From: Gemmatimonadota bacterium
GTDB lineage: Bacteria; Gemmatimonadota; Gemmatimonadetes; Palauibacterales; Palauibacteraceae
Direction: 5' to 3'
DNA length: 11,464 nucleotides
Assembly: GCA_029863105.1 (NCBI GenBank)
Contig: JAOTWC010000024.1
Location: 1-11,464, forward strand
The position numbers and the translations under genes are program-made. This document shows positions 6,126-11,464 of this stretch, one piece after another. Position 1 is the stretch's first letter. Every line of letters begins with the position of its first letter. The notes below the pieces were generated by a model. That model ran no database searches. It was not told the DNA's origin and saw only the letters and a list, made by a program, of their open reading frames with translations.

Positions 6126-7250
6126 CTAGAAGCTGACTTTCGTGATCCGCCCACCCGGGCCGACGATCCAGCCCGCGTCGGCCGAGGCGAAACCGATCCC
6201 CCAGTAGGCAGCGTCATCCAGCGGAAGCCAGGTGTGCGCCCCGTCCGCCGAATACTCGGCGCCGTTCGGCGATACGATGACCATCGTGGCCGGAAAGGTG
6301 CCGGGTACCCAGGCGCCCCCGAAAATCGCCCCGGACAGTGACGGCTCGCCCGCGATCGTCCAGCTCTCCCCGCCATCGCTCGTGACGGCGACGCGCGGCG
6401 ACGGCTCCGCAGCGGCACTGAGGTCGCCACCGAAGGCGACGCCGATGGCCGAATTGCGGAACGAGATCGAGAACAGGCCGGCTGCGCCGCCGCCGCGTAT
6501 CGGCGACACGACGGCCCGCCAGCTCCTGCCATAGTCCTCCGTCAGCAGGACACGCGCGGGGTCTGCCGCCCCCGTGCTGATCCAGCCGCGGCCATTCTCG
6601 CCGACAACCAGGCAGGTGCCGCTCGCCGCAAATCCGCCTTCGCCATCCGCCGCAGCCGGCAATCGGTCCTCCGGCACGCGCTTCCACGTCCGTCCGCCAT
6701 CCTCGGTACGCATGATGCGCAGCCCGCCGTCGACCTCGTCACCGTACAGCGCGCCCCGCTCTGCATCCCAGAAGTCCAGGCAATCGTAGAACCCGTCGGG
6801 TTCCGGGTTCGTCCACTGGAGCGTCCAGGTCGCCCCGCCGTCGTCCGTATGGAAGACGTTGGACAACTCGCCCGGCCCGGCCGACAGCAGCCAGGCCTCG
6901 TCCGCCGACTCGGCGTGAACGTCCCGGAAACCGAGGCTGTCGGCTCCCGGCACGACGGCCGTCTGCCAGGTGGCCCCGCCGTCCGTCGTCCGCGAGTAAG
7001 TCCCACGGTGCCCGCTTACCCACACCACGTCATTACTCACCGGACTTACGGCCTGCAGAAGTGCCTCGGTGCCGCTGACCTGCGTCTCCAGCACCGGCGT
7101 GCGGATCGGCCGCGCATCCAGGTCCCGGGCGACGTACACGGCGTCTCCCGTGTCGACGCCCGATCCGCCATATCCGCCGCACGCAGCGACGAGAACCACC
7201 GCCGCGCCCGTCAGAATAACGCGACAGCCCGACTCAGCCGGCGGCCGCAT
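6126..7250 (-). CDS. Asp-box (BNR/YCF48-like) beta-propeller lipoprotein
   Basis: The protein has 374 residues from ATG 7250. A short N terminus with Arg is followed by a hydrophobic run and the lipobox VAAC at 21-24, so Cys24 is a likely lipid anchor after signal peptidase II cleavage. The mature part contains about six Asp-box repeats of the S/T-x-D-G-G-x-T-W type: TTDGGATW, TDDGGATW, TEDGGRTW, TEDYGRSW, TSDGGESW and SADGAHTW. These repeats build a sialidase- or YCF48-like propeller, a fold used in cell-envelope proteins and in the photosystem assembly factor YCF48. No sialidase active-site pattern is evident, so an enzyme is not claimed. The start overlaps the dismutase stop by 17 nt, implying a shared transcript; ATG 7268, 18 nt upstream, is an alternative. 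Its role is unknown, probably at the outer side of a membrane. Confidence 0.85.
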   Translation of the reverse strand: MRPPAESGCRVILTGAAVVLVAACGGYGGSGVDTGDAVYVARDLDARPIRTPVLETQVSGTEALLQAVSPVSNDVVWVSGHRGTYSRTTDGGATWQTAVVPGADSLGFRDVHAESADEAWLLSAGPGELSNVFHTDDGGATWTLQWTNPEPDGFYDCLDFWDAERGALYGDEVDGGLRIMRTEDGGRTWKRVPEDRLPAAADGEGGFAASGTCLVVGENGRGWISTGAADPARVLLTEDYGRSWRAVVSPIRGGGAAGLFSISFRNSAIGVAFGGDLSAAAEPSPRVAVTSDGGESWTIAGEPSLSGAIFGGAWVPGTFPATMVIVSPNGAEYSADGAHTWLPLDDAAYWGIGFASADAGWIVGPGGRITKVSF

Positions 7251-7851
7251 ACAGCCCCGCCACGGCATCCCAGTTCACGAGATTCCAGAACGCCGAGATG
7301 TAGTCCGGTCGACGGTTCTGGTAGTTCAGGTAGTACGCGTGCTCCCACACGTCGAGACCGAGTATCGGCGTCAGACCCTCCATCAGCGGACTGTCCTGGT
7401 TGGCCGTCGAATAGATCTTGAGTCCGCCCTCGCTCGACGCTGCCAGCCAGGCCCAGCCCGAGCCGAACCGGGTGCCGGCTGCATCGGAGAACTTGTCGCG
7501 AAACGCTTCGAACGAACCGCACGCCGCCTTGATCGCGGCGGCCAGATCGCCGGTCGGAGCGGACGCGCCGCCCGGCGCGATCACCTGCCAGAACAGCGTA
7601 TGGTTCACGAATCCTCCCCCGTTGTTTCGCACGCCGCCGCGGATTTCGGCTGGGAGGGAATCGATGGAGCTCAGCAGGTCCTCCGCCGAGCGATCGTGGA
7701 GATCGGCATGGGCTTCGAGCGCCGCGTTCAATTTGCTCGTGTAGCCGGCGTGATGCTTCGAATGGTGAATTTCCATCGTCCGCGCATCGATGTGGGGCTC
7801 CAGTGCGTCGTACGCGAAGCCGAGCTCCGGAAGTTGGAACGGATAGGCCAT
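7234..7851 (-). CDS. sodA: Superoxide dismutase, manganese type
   Basis: This 205-residue enzyme converts superoxide to oxygen and hydrogen peroxide. The N terminus (YPFQLPELGFAYDALEPHID) is characteristic of Fe/Mn dismutases. By comparison with E. coli SodA, metal ligands are His29 (MEIHHSKHH), His84 (NHTLFW), Asp167 and His171 (DVWEHAYY). Gly80 in NNGGGF and Gln152 in STANQDSPLM match the Gly/Gln pair of manganese enzymes; iron enzymes usually have Gln/Ala. Manganese or cambialistic use is thus inferred. No signal peptide is seen, so it is cytoplasmic. Start ATG 7851 is decided by GGAGGAG 7 nt upstream; the longer frame upstream is antisense noise. The lipoprotein gene follows with a 17-nt overlap. 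A divergent promoter region separates it from the dehydrogenase gene. Confidence 0.96.
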   Translation of the reverse strand: MAYPFQLPELGFAYDALEPHIDARTMEIHHSKHHAGYTSKLNAALEAHADLHDRSAEDLLSSIDSLPAEIRGGVRNNGGGFVNHTLFWQVIAPGGASAPTGDLAAAIKAACGSFEAFRDKFSDAAGTRFGSGWAWLAASSEGGLKIYSTANQDSPLMEGLTPILGLDVWEHAYYLNYQNRRPDYISAFWNLVNWDAVAGLYAAAG

Positions 7852-7858
7852 GACGTAT

Positions 7859-7865
7859 CTCCTCC
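7859..7865 (-). promoter_or_regulatory. Ribosome-binding site of the dismutase gene
   Basis: The minus strand reads GGAGGAG, 7 nt before the ATG at 7851. This strong site chooses the start among longer in-frame possibilities. Confidence 0.8.
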
Positions 7866-8047
7866 ATGTGTTGATCTGACGGGCCGGAACAGCAGCCGCC
7901 AACGTGTTCCCGCGGCATCGACGACACAAGTCTGTTCGCCCATCGAACCGCCTGAAACGGTGGCCCGGAAGCCTGTCCGGGCGTAGGATAATAGGCTCAG
8001 CGGACGCGGATCCAAAGCGCCCGACCACGATCGGATAGCCACCCCAC
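7866..8047. promoter_or_regulatory. Divergent promoter region between dismutase and dehydrogenase
   Basis: About 200 nt separate two genes that point away from each other. Towards the dehydrogenase, GATAAT at 7987-7992 resembles a -10 box, but no TTGACA-like box stands 17 nt ahead. A 7-bp perfect inverted repeat, GCCCGGA (7963-7969) and TCCGGGC (7976-7982) with a 6-nt spacer, sits where the -35 region would be, and could be an operator. Towards the dismutase, the minus strand offers TTGGCG (7897-7902) and, after 17 nt, TCAGAT (7874-7879), a weak match. These are candidates only. Confidence 0.35.
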
Positions 8048-8051
8048 GGAG
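8048..8051 (+). promoter_or_regulatory. Ribosome-binding site of the ALDH4-type gene
   Basis: GGAG lies 9 nt before the ATG at 8061. It supports the chosen start at the beginning of the extended N-terminal region. Confidence 0.6.
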
Positions 8052-8060
8052 TGTATACAG

Positions 8061-9887
8061 ATGTCTGCGGATTCTCAGTCCGGACGAACCGTCGAGGGAG
8101 ATCACCGCCCCCCGGCGCCCGTGAACGAACCGGTGTTGGATTACGCACCCGGTTCACGTGAGCGCGCCGAGCTGAAGGCGAAACTGGAGGACATGCGGTC
8201 GGAGGTAGTCGAGATCCCATTGGTGATCGACGGGGAGGACGTCCACACCGGCGACGTATCGGAAGTCCATATGCCGCATGATCATGGGCACGTGCTTGCC
8301 CGCTATCACATGGCCGGCCCGGAAGAAACGAGACGGGCGGTCGAGAGCTGCATGGATGCGCGGTCCGACTGGGCGAACTGGAGTTGGCAGGACCGGGCGG
8401 CTGTCTTCCTGCGCGCCGCCGACCTGCTGGCCGGACCATGGCGGCAGACCTTGAACGCCGCGACGATGCTGGGTCAGAGCAAGACGTGCCACCAGGCCGA
8501 GATTGATGCGGCGTGCGAATCGATCGATTTCTGGCGGTTCAACGTCCAGTACGCGCGCGAAATCTACGAGAAGCAGCCGATGAGTTCGCCGGGCGTCTGG
8601 AACATGACCGATTACCGGCCGCTGGAGGGGTTCGTCTACGCTATCTCGCCGTTCAACTTCACAGCCATCGGCGCGAATCTGTGCTCCGCTCCCGCGCTGA
8701 TGGGCAACGTGGTGGTCTGGAAACCGGCCCACACGTCCCTGCTGTCCTCGTACTACAACATGCGCCTCCTGCAGGCGGCCGGATTGCCGGCCGGCGTCGT
8801 CAACTTCGTGGCGGGAGAAGCCCGGAAGATCAGTGAAGTCCTGCTCGCGAGCCCGCACCTGGCGGGGATTCATTTCACGGGTTCAACCGGGACCTTCCGG
8901 CTCCTGTGGAAGCAGGTCGCGGCCAACCTGGAAAACTACCGCACGTATCCGCGTCTCGTCGGTGAGACGGGGGGAAAGGACTTCGTACTGGCCCACGAGA
9001 GTGCGAACCCGCAGCAGGTCGCCACGGCTCTCGTGCGCGGTTCGTTCGAATACCAGGGCCAGAAGTGCAGTGCAGCCTCGCGAGCTTACGTTCCCGAGAA
9101 CCTGTGGCCGGCGGTACGCGAAACGATCGAAGCGCAACTCGACACGATCGAAATGGGTGATCCGTGCGACTTCGGCAATTACGTCGCGGCGATCATCGAT
9201 GAGCCGGCGTATCGGTCGATCACGCAGTACATCGATCAGGCGAAAGCGTCTCCGGATGCCGATGTGATCATCGGCGGCGGATACTCCGAGGAGACCGGCT
9301 GGTTCGTCGAGCCGACAGTGATCCTCGCGAAGGACCCGAGGTTCACGACGATGTGCGAGGAAATTTTCGGGCCCGTCCTGACGATTTACGTGTACGAGAC
9401 GGACCGCTGGGCGGAGACGATCAAGCTGGTCGATACGACGTCACCCTACGCTCTCACCGGTGCGGTGCTGGCCACCGATCGGAGCGCGGTGCGCGATGCG
9501 CTGTCCGGCCTGCGGGACGCGGCCGGCAATTTCTACATCAACGACAAGCCCACCGGTGCGGTCGTCGGCCAGCAGCCGTTCGGTGGCGCTCGAGCCAGCG
9601 GGACGAACGACAAGGCGGGCTCGCACCTGAACCTCCTCCGCTGGGTATCTCCCCGAACGGTGAAGGAAACCTTCGATCCGCCGCGCGATTATCGATATCC
9701 ATTCCTGGGTGCTGACCGGAAGCTCAGCGAGTTGAAAGACGAGCTGCGGGACCGGTTCGGCGATCGCGCCGGCGACATCCGCGGGCAGCTGGGTGGTCTC
9801 GGTGGTTCCCTCAAGGATCAGCTGACACGGCTCCTCGACCGGGCGGAACAGGAAAAAACCGAACAGCCGACGACGGAGGACGCCTGA
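8061..9887 (+). CDS. pruA: L-glutamate gamma-semialdehyde (1-pyrroline-5-carboxylate) dehydrogenase, ALDH4 type
   Basis: This 608-residue NAD-dependent aldehyde dehydrogenase resembles mitochondrial ALDH4A1 more than the PutA-type dehydrogenase domain. The segments GLEGFV-like RPLEGFVYAISPFNFTAIG, PALMGNVVVWKP and FYINDKPTGAVVGQQPFGG are hallmarks of that family. Lys221 belongs to the cofactor site, Glu302 (GETGGKDF) is the general base and Cys336 (YQGQKCSAASRAY) the nucleophile. The known reaction oxidises glutamate semialdehyde to glutamate in proline and arginine breakdown. No proline dehydrogenase gene is in the window. Residues 551-608 form a charged, helix-prone tail (KLSELKDELRDRFG, then GQLGGLGG) that ALDH4A1 lacks. 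The gene is followed after 1 nt by a PaaA-like gene, so it may act in the same pathway. The enzyme family is certain; the substrate in this setting is less so. Confidence 0.93.
   Translation: MSADSQSGRTVEGDHRPPAPVNEPVLDYAPGSRERAELKAKLEDMRSEVVEIPLVIDGEDVHTGDVSEVHMPHDHGHVLARYHMAGPEETRRAVESCMDARSDWANWSWQDRAAVFLRAADLLAGPWRQTLNAATMLGQSKTCHQAEIDAACESIDFWRFNVQYAREIYEKQPMSSPGVWNMTDYRPLEGFVYAISPFNFTAIGANLCSAPALMGNVVVWKPAHTSLLSSYYNMRLLQAAGLPAGVVNFVAGEARKISEVLLASPHLAGIHFTGSTGTFRLLWKQVAANLENYRTYPRLVGETGGKDFVLAHESANPQQVATALVRGSFEYQGQKCSAASRAYVPENLWPAVRETIEAQLDTIEMGDPCDFGNYVAAIIDEPAYRSITQYIDQAKASPDADVIIGGGYSEETGWFVEPTVILAKDPRFTTMCEEIFGPVLTIYVYETDRWAETIKLVDTTSPYALTGAVLATDRSAVRDALSGLRDAAGNFYINDKPTGAVVGQQPFGGARASGTNDKAGSHLNLLRWVSPRTVKETFDPPRDYRYPFLGADRKLSELKDELRDRFGDRAGDIRGQLGGLGGSLKDQLTRLLDRAEQEKTEQPTTEDA
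9875..9880 (+). promoter_or_regulatory. Ribosome-binding site of the PaaA-like gene
   Basis: GGAGGA lies 8 nt before the ATG at 9889, inside the last codons of the dehydrogenase gene. It fixes the start and fits coupled expression of the two genes. Confidence 0.75.
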
Positions 9888-9888
9888 G

Positions 9889-10827
9889 ATGGCCCGGTTC
9901 ACGGACGAAGAGCTGATGCGGAAGGTGCAGGAAGGGTTCATCGTTGAATCCGAGGCCGATATGACCGCGACTTACAAGAAGGCGCTGATCGGTCAGCTGA
10001 CGGTGCAGGGCGACACGGAATTGATGAGCGCGCCGGCGTACTACATGGCGGCCAAGGATGCGCCGTCCACCAACACGATGGTGTCCGCGACGGCGATCAT
10101 CCAGGACGAACTGGGGCACGCGAACATCGCGTATCGACTGCTGGCGGATCTGGGCGAGGACCCGGAAGCGATGTTGTACGACAGGGCGCCCAACCGGTTC
10201 AAGAACCCGTTCGGGTTCGATCAGCCGCTCGAGAACTGGGCCGAGCTCGTCACCGCGAATGGTCTCTACGATCGCGCCGGCATCACGCTGCTCAGCGACG
10301 TCCATCGACACACCTCGTACGGGCCCCTGAAGCGGGCGCTCGTCAAGGTCGGAATGGAGGAAAATTTCCACCTGCGTCACGGCGAGGTGTGGATGCGCCG
10401 GCTGGCGGAGGCGGGTGGCGAGGGGCGCGATCTCGTCCAGCGGGCCGTCGACTGGATGTTTCCGATGGGTGTCGAGTGGTTCGGGATGCCGGACGACCGG
10501 AAACACCACAACGCGCAACTCGACTTCAAGCTCAAGGGGATGACGAACGATCAGCTGCGGGCCACCTGGCTCAAGGCGGTCGTGCCGCTGTGCGAGCAGC
10601 TTGGAATCGAGGTGCCCGCGCACACCGACCCGGATTCCGGTGAGGTGGAGCTGGAGTACGAGTTTCCGTGCGAATGGGACGCCGACGAGCGGGTGTGGCT
10701 GCATGACACACCGATTACGTGGGACGAGGTGTGGGACCGGTGGCGGGCCCGAGGACCGATGAACGAAGAGTTCGTCGAGTCGGTTCGCCGCAGCCGGTCG
10801 GCAACCGAAAAACTGCTGGCGGCGTGA
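9889..10827 (+). CDS. PaaA-like catalytic subunit of a phenylacetyl-CoA epoxidase-type di-iron oxygenase
   Basis: The protein has 312 residues, the usual length of PaaA. It shows a ferritin-like di-iron pattern: Glu44 (GDTELMSAP), then Asp73-Glu74-x-x-His77 (IIQDELGHANIAY), and later Glu157-Glu158-x-x-His161 (GMEENFHLRHGE). The QDE-x-GH and EE-x-FH-x-x-x-G motifs match PaaA, not PaaC, which lacks a working metal site. In the known complex PaaA, with PaaB, PaaC and the reductase PaaE, inserts an oxygen atom into the aromatic ring of phenylacetyl-CoA. The C-terminal part (PITWDEVWDRWRARGP) resembles the end of PaaA. It follows the dehydrogenase by 1 nt and overlaps the next gene by 4 nt. The true substrate could be another CoA thioester, so I leave the gene symbol blank. 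Confidence 0.88.
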   Translation: MARFTDEELMRKVQEGFIVESEADMTATYKKALIGQLTVQGDTELMSAPAYYMAAKDAPSTNTMVSATAIIQDELGHANIAYRLLADLGEDPEAMLYDRAPNRFKNPFGFDQPLENWAELVTANGLYDRAGITLLSDVHRHTSYGPLKRALVKVGMEENFHLRHGEVWMRRLAEAGGEGRDLVQRAVDWMFPMGVEWFGMPDDRKHHNAQLDFKLKGMTNDQLRATWLKAVVPLCEQLGIEVPAHTDPDSGEVELEYEFPCEWDADERVWLHDTPITWDEVWDRWRARGPMNEEFVESVRRSRSATEKLLAA

Positions 10828-11291
10828 GCGATCTCGTCCGGATCCGCCGCGGTTCCCACTCCGACGCGGGCTACGAGTCACGTCGCGAACAAGGAATGAA
10901 CTTCGCAGCCGTGCTGGCCGAGTCGTCAGGCCGGCATCCCGATCTGGAGCTGGAGATTCCCGAGTGGGAAACGCCGCCGGCGTCAGTCGAGGAGGCCGTG
11001 TGGCGCGCGCTGCACGAAGTTTCCGATCCCGAGTTTCCCATCTCGCTCCCCGATCTGGGTCTCGTGTACGGTGTCGAGGTGGAGGGCGGCACGGCGCGTG
11101 TGATCGTCAGCTTCACGGCGTCCGCTTGTCCGTGCGTCGAGTTCATCAAGTGGGATATCCGCGACCGTTTGCTGCAGGAGGAGGAGATCGACGTCGTCGA
11201 AGTCGCCGTCACGTGGGACCCTCCGTGGACCGCGGATCGGATCACCGCTCGCGGGCGCCGGGCGCTTCGCAGGGCGGGTGTCAGCGTGTGA
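10824..11291 (+). CDS. PaaD/MIP18-family iron-sulfur cluster assembly factor
   Basis: This is a 155-residue protein if started at GTG 10824, which overlaps the preceding TGA. An ATG at 10896 is in frame, but AAGGA abuts it with no spacer. The MIP18 (DUF59) fold covers about residues 54-150, with VSDPEFPISLPDLGLV, SFTASACPC and VTWDPPWTADRIT. Proteins of this family help mature iron-sulfur or di-iron partners; PaaD is needed for a working phenylacetyl-CoA epoxidase in bacteria that have been studied. Here it lies between PaaA-like and PaaB-like genes, where the classical order is A-B-C-D-E. The C-terminal cysteine-rich segment found in E. coli PaaD is missing, as the protein stops shortly after RRALRRAG. 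Assignment to the MIP18 family is secure; a PaaD-like role is inferred from context. Confidence 0.87.
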   Translation: MSDLVRIRRGSHSDAGYESRREQGMNFAAVLAESSGRHPDLELEIPEWETPPASVEEAVWRALHEVSDPEFPISLPDLGLVYGVEVEGGTARVIVSFTASACPCVEFIKWDIRDRLLQEEEIDVVEVAVTWDPPWTADRITARGRRALRRAGVSV

Positions 11292-11308
11292 AGCCACGCG
11301 AGACCTTC

Positions 11309-11314
11309 AAGGAG
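11309..11314 (+). promoter_or_regulatory. Ribosome-binding site of the PaaB-like gene
   Basis: AAGGAG lies 8 nt before the ATG at 11323 and supports that start, in a 31-nt gap after the PaaD-like gene. Confidence 0.75.
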
Positions 11315-11322
11315 ATGCAGCC

Positions 11323-11464
11323 ATGGGTCGCCTGAGCGGCGAACAGCTATTCGAAATATTCGCGCGCCAGAAGCGCGAGGACCGCTTCGAGCACATCGGG
11401 ACCGTGCAGGCACCGGGCCCGGAGCTGGCGCGCGTGTATGCCTGGCAGACCTACGACGAAGCTA
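11323..11464 (+). CDS. PaaB-like subunit, cut by the right edge
   Basis: The first 47 residues are visible. QLFEIFARQKREDRFEHIG and VQAPGPELARVYAWQTYDE match the small PaaB subunit of phenylacetyl-CoA epoxidases, whose conserved core begins with a strand similar to WEVFVR...HVGS...AP...A...A...Y. PaaB is a non-catalytic bridge of the complex. The gene follows the PaaD-like gene by 31 nt with its own ribosome site. Missing residues continue beyond the window, as any PaaC and PaaE genes would. Assignment is moderate because only the N terminus is seen. Confidence 0.75.
   Translation, partial: MGRLSGEQLFEIFARQKREDRFEHIGTVQAPGPELARVYAWQTYDEA

Noticed and set aside
6048..6341. Short plus-strand frame of 97 codons after the small-peptide gene
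   Set aside because: Most of it is antisense to the Asp-box lipoprotein and its composition is unlike coding sequence. No ribosome site is visible.
7069..7986. Plus-strand open frame of 305 codons
   Set aside because: It lies opposite the dismutase and the lipoprotein N terminus, both well supported, and shows no family resemblance.
7852..8439. Upstream extension of the dismutase frame
   Set aside because: The extension is antisense to the dehydrogenase start and reads as low-quality Arg/Pro/Ser sequence. GGAGGAG before ATG 7851 and the canonical dismutase N terminus fix the start there.
9811..10881. Minus-strand open frame of 356 codons
   Set aside because: It is fully antisense to the PaaA-like gene and the end of the dehydrogenase, which have clear family motifs. 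Its own translation is Arg/His/Pro-rich without recognisable features.

Overview
This is a GC-rich, tightly packed bacterial segment with about eleven protein genes in three transcription blocks. I see no RNA gene, CRISPR array, insertion sequence or other mobile element. The gene families and strong G/C bias at third codon positions fit a free-living or host-associated, aerobic, non-model bacterium. I lean towards Gemmatimonadota or a neighbouring deep phylum, but this is an inference from gene content and not a proof.

Block 1 (+ strand, 1-5832). It begins inside a HEAT-repeat protein that enters from the left edge. An ATGA stop/start overlap leads into a protein with two degenerate cyclic-nucleotide-binding-like domains. 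Next are a short-chain dehydrogenase with enoyl-ACP-reductase hallmarks (Tyr-X6-Lys and a His-Ser-Leu-Ala-Phe loop), a DASS/SLC13 sodium:anion symporter, a 65-residue single-span membrane protein and a nitrilase-superfamily amidohydrolase. Gaps are short, so all or most of this could be one transcript. It appears to end in a 14-bp bulged hairpin that contains the nitrilase stop codon.

Block 2 (- strand, 7851-5784). It contains a manganese-type superoxide dismutase, a lipoprotein with Asp-box (BNR/YCF48-like) beta-propeller repeats whose start overlaps the dismutase stop, and a small putative exported or membrane peptide whose 3' end runs antisense into the nitrilase gene.

Block 3 (+ strand, 8061 to the right edge). 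It contains an ALDH4-type L-glutamate gamma-semialdehyde (1-pyrroline-5-carboxylate) dehydrogenase with an extra charged C-terminal tail. This is followed at 1 nt by a PaaA-like di-iron oxygenase subunit, then a PaaD/MIP18-like iron-sulfur assembly factor and the beginning of a PaaB-like subunit. The order A-D-B and the attachment of an ALDH4 enzyme differ from the classical phenylacetate cluster. PaaC and PaaE would be expected, if present, beyond the right edge.

The most interesting points are: the symporter seems to start at a rare ATC codon behind a perfect AGGAGG; the ALDH4-PaaA-PaaD-PaaB operon may be a variant CoA-thioester oxygenation pathway; the PaaD-like protein lacks the usual C-terminal cysteine cluster; and a large hairpin lies where two convergent genes overlap.
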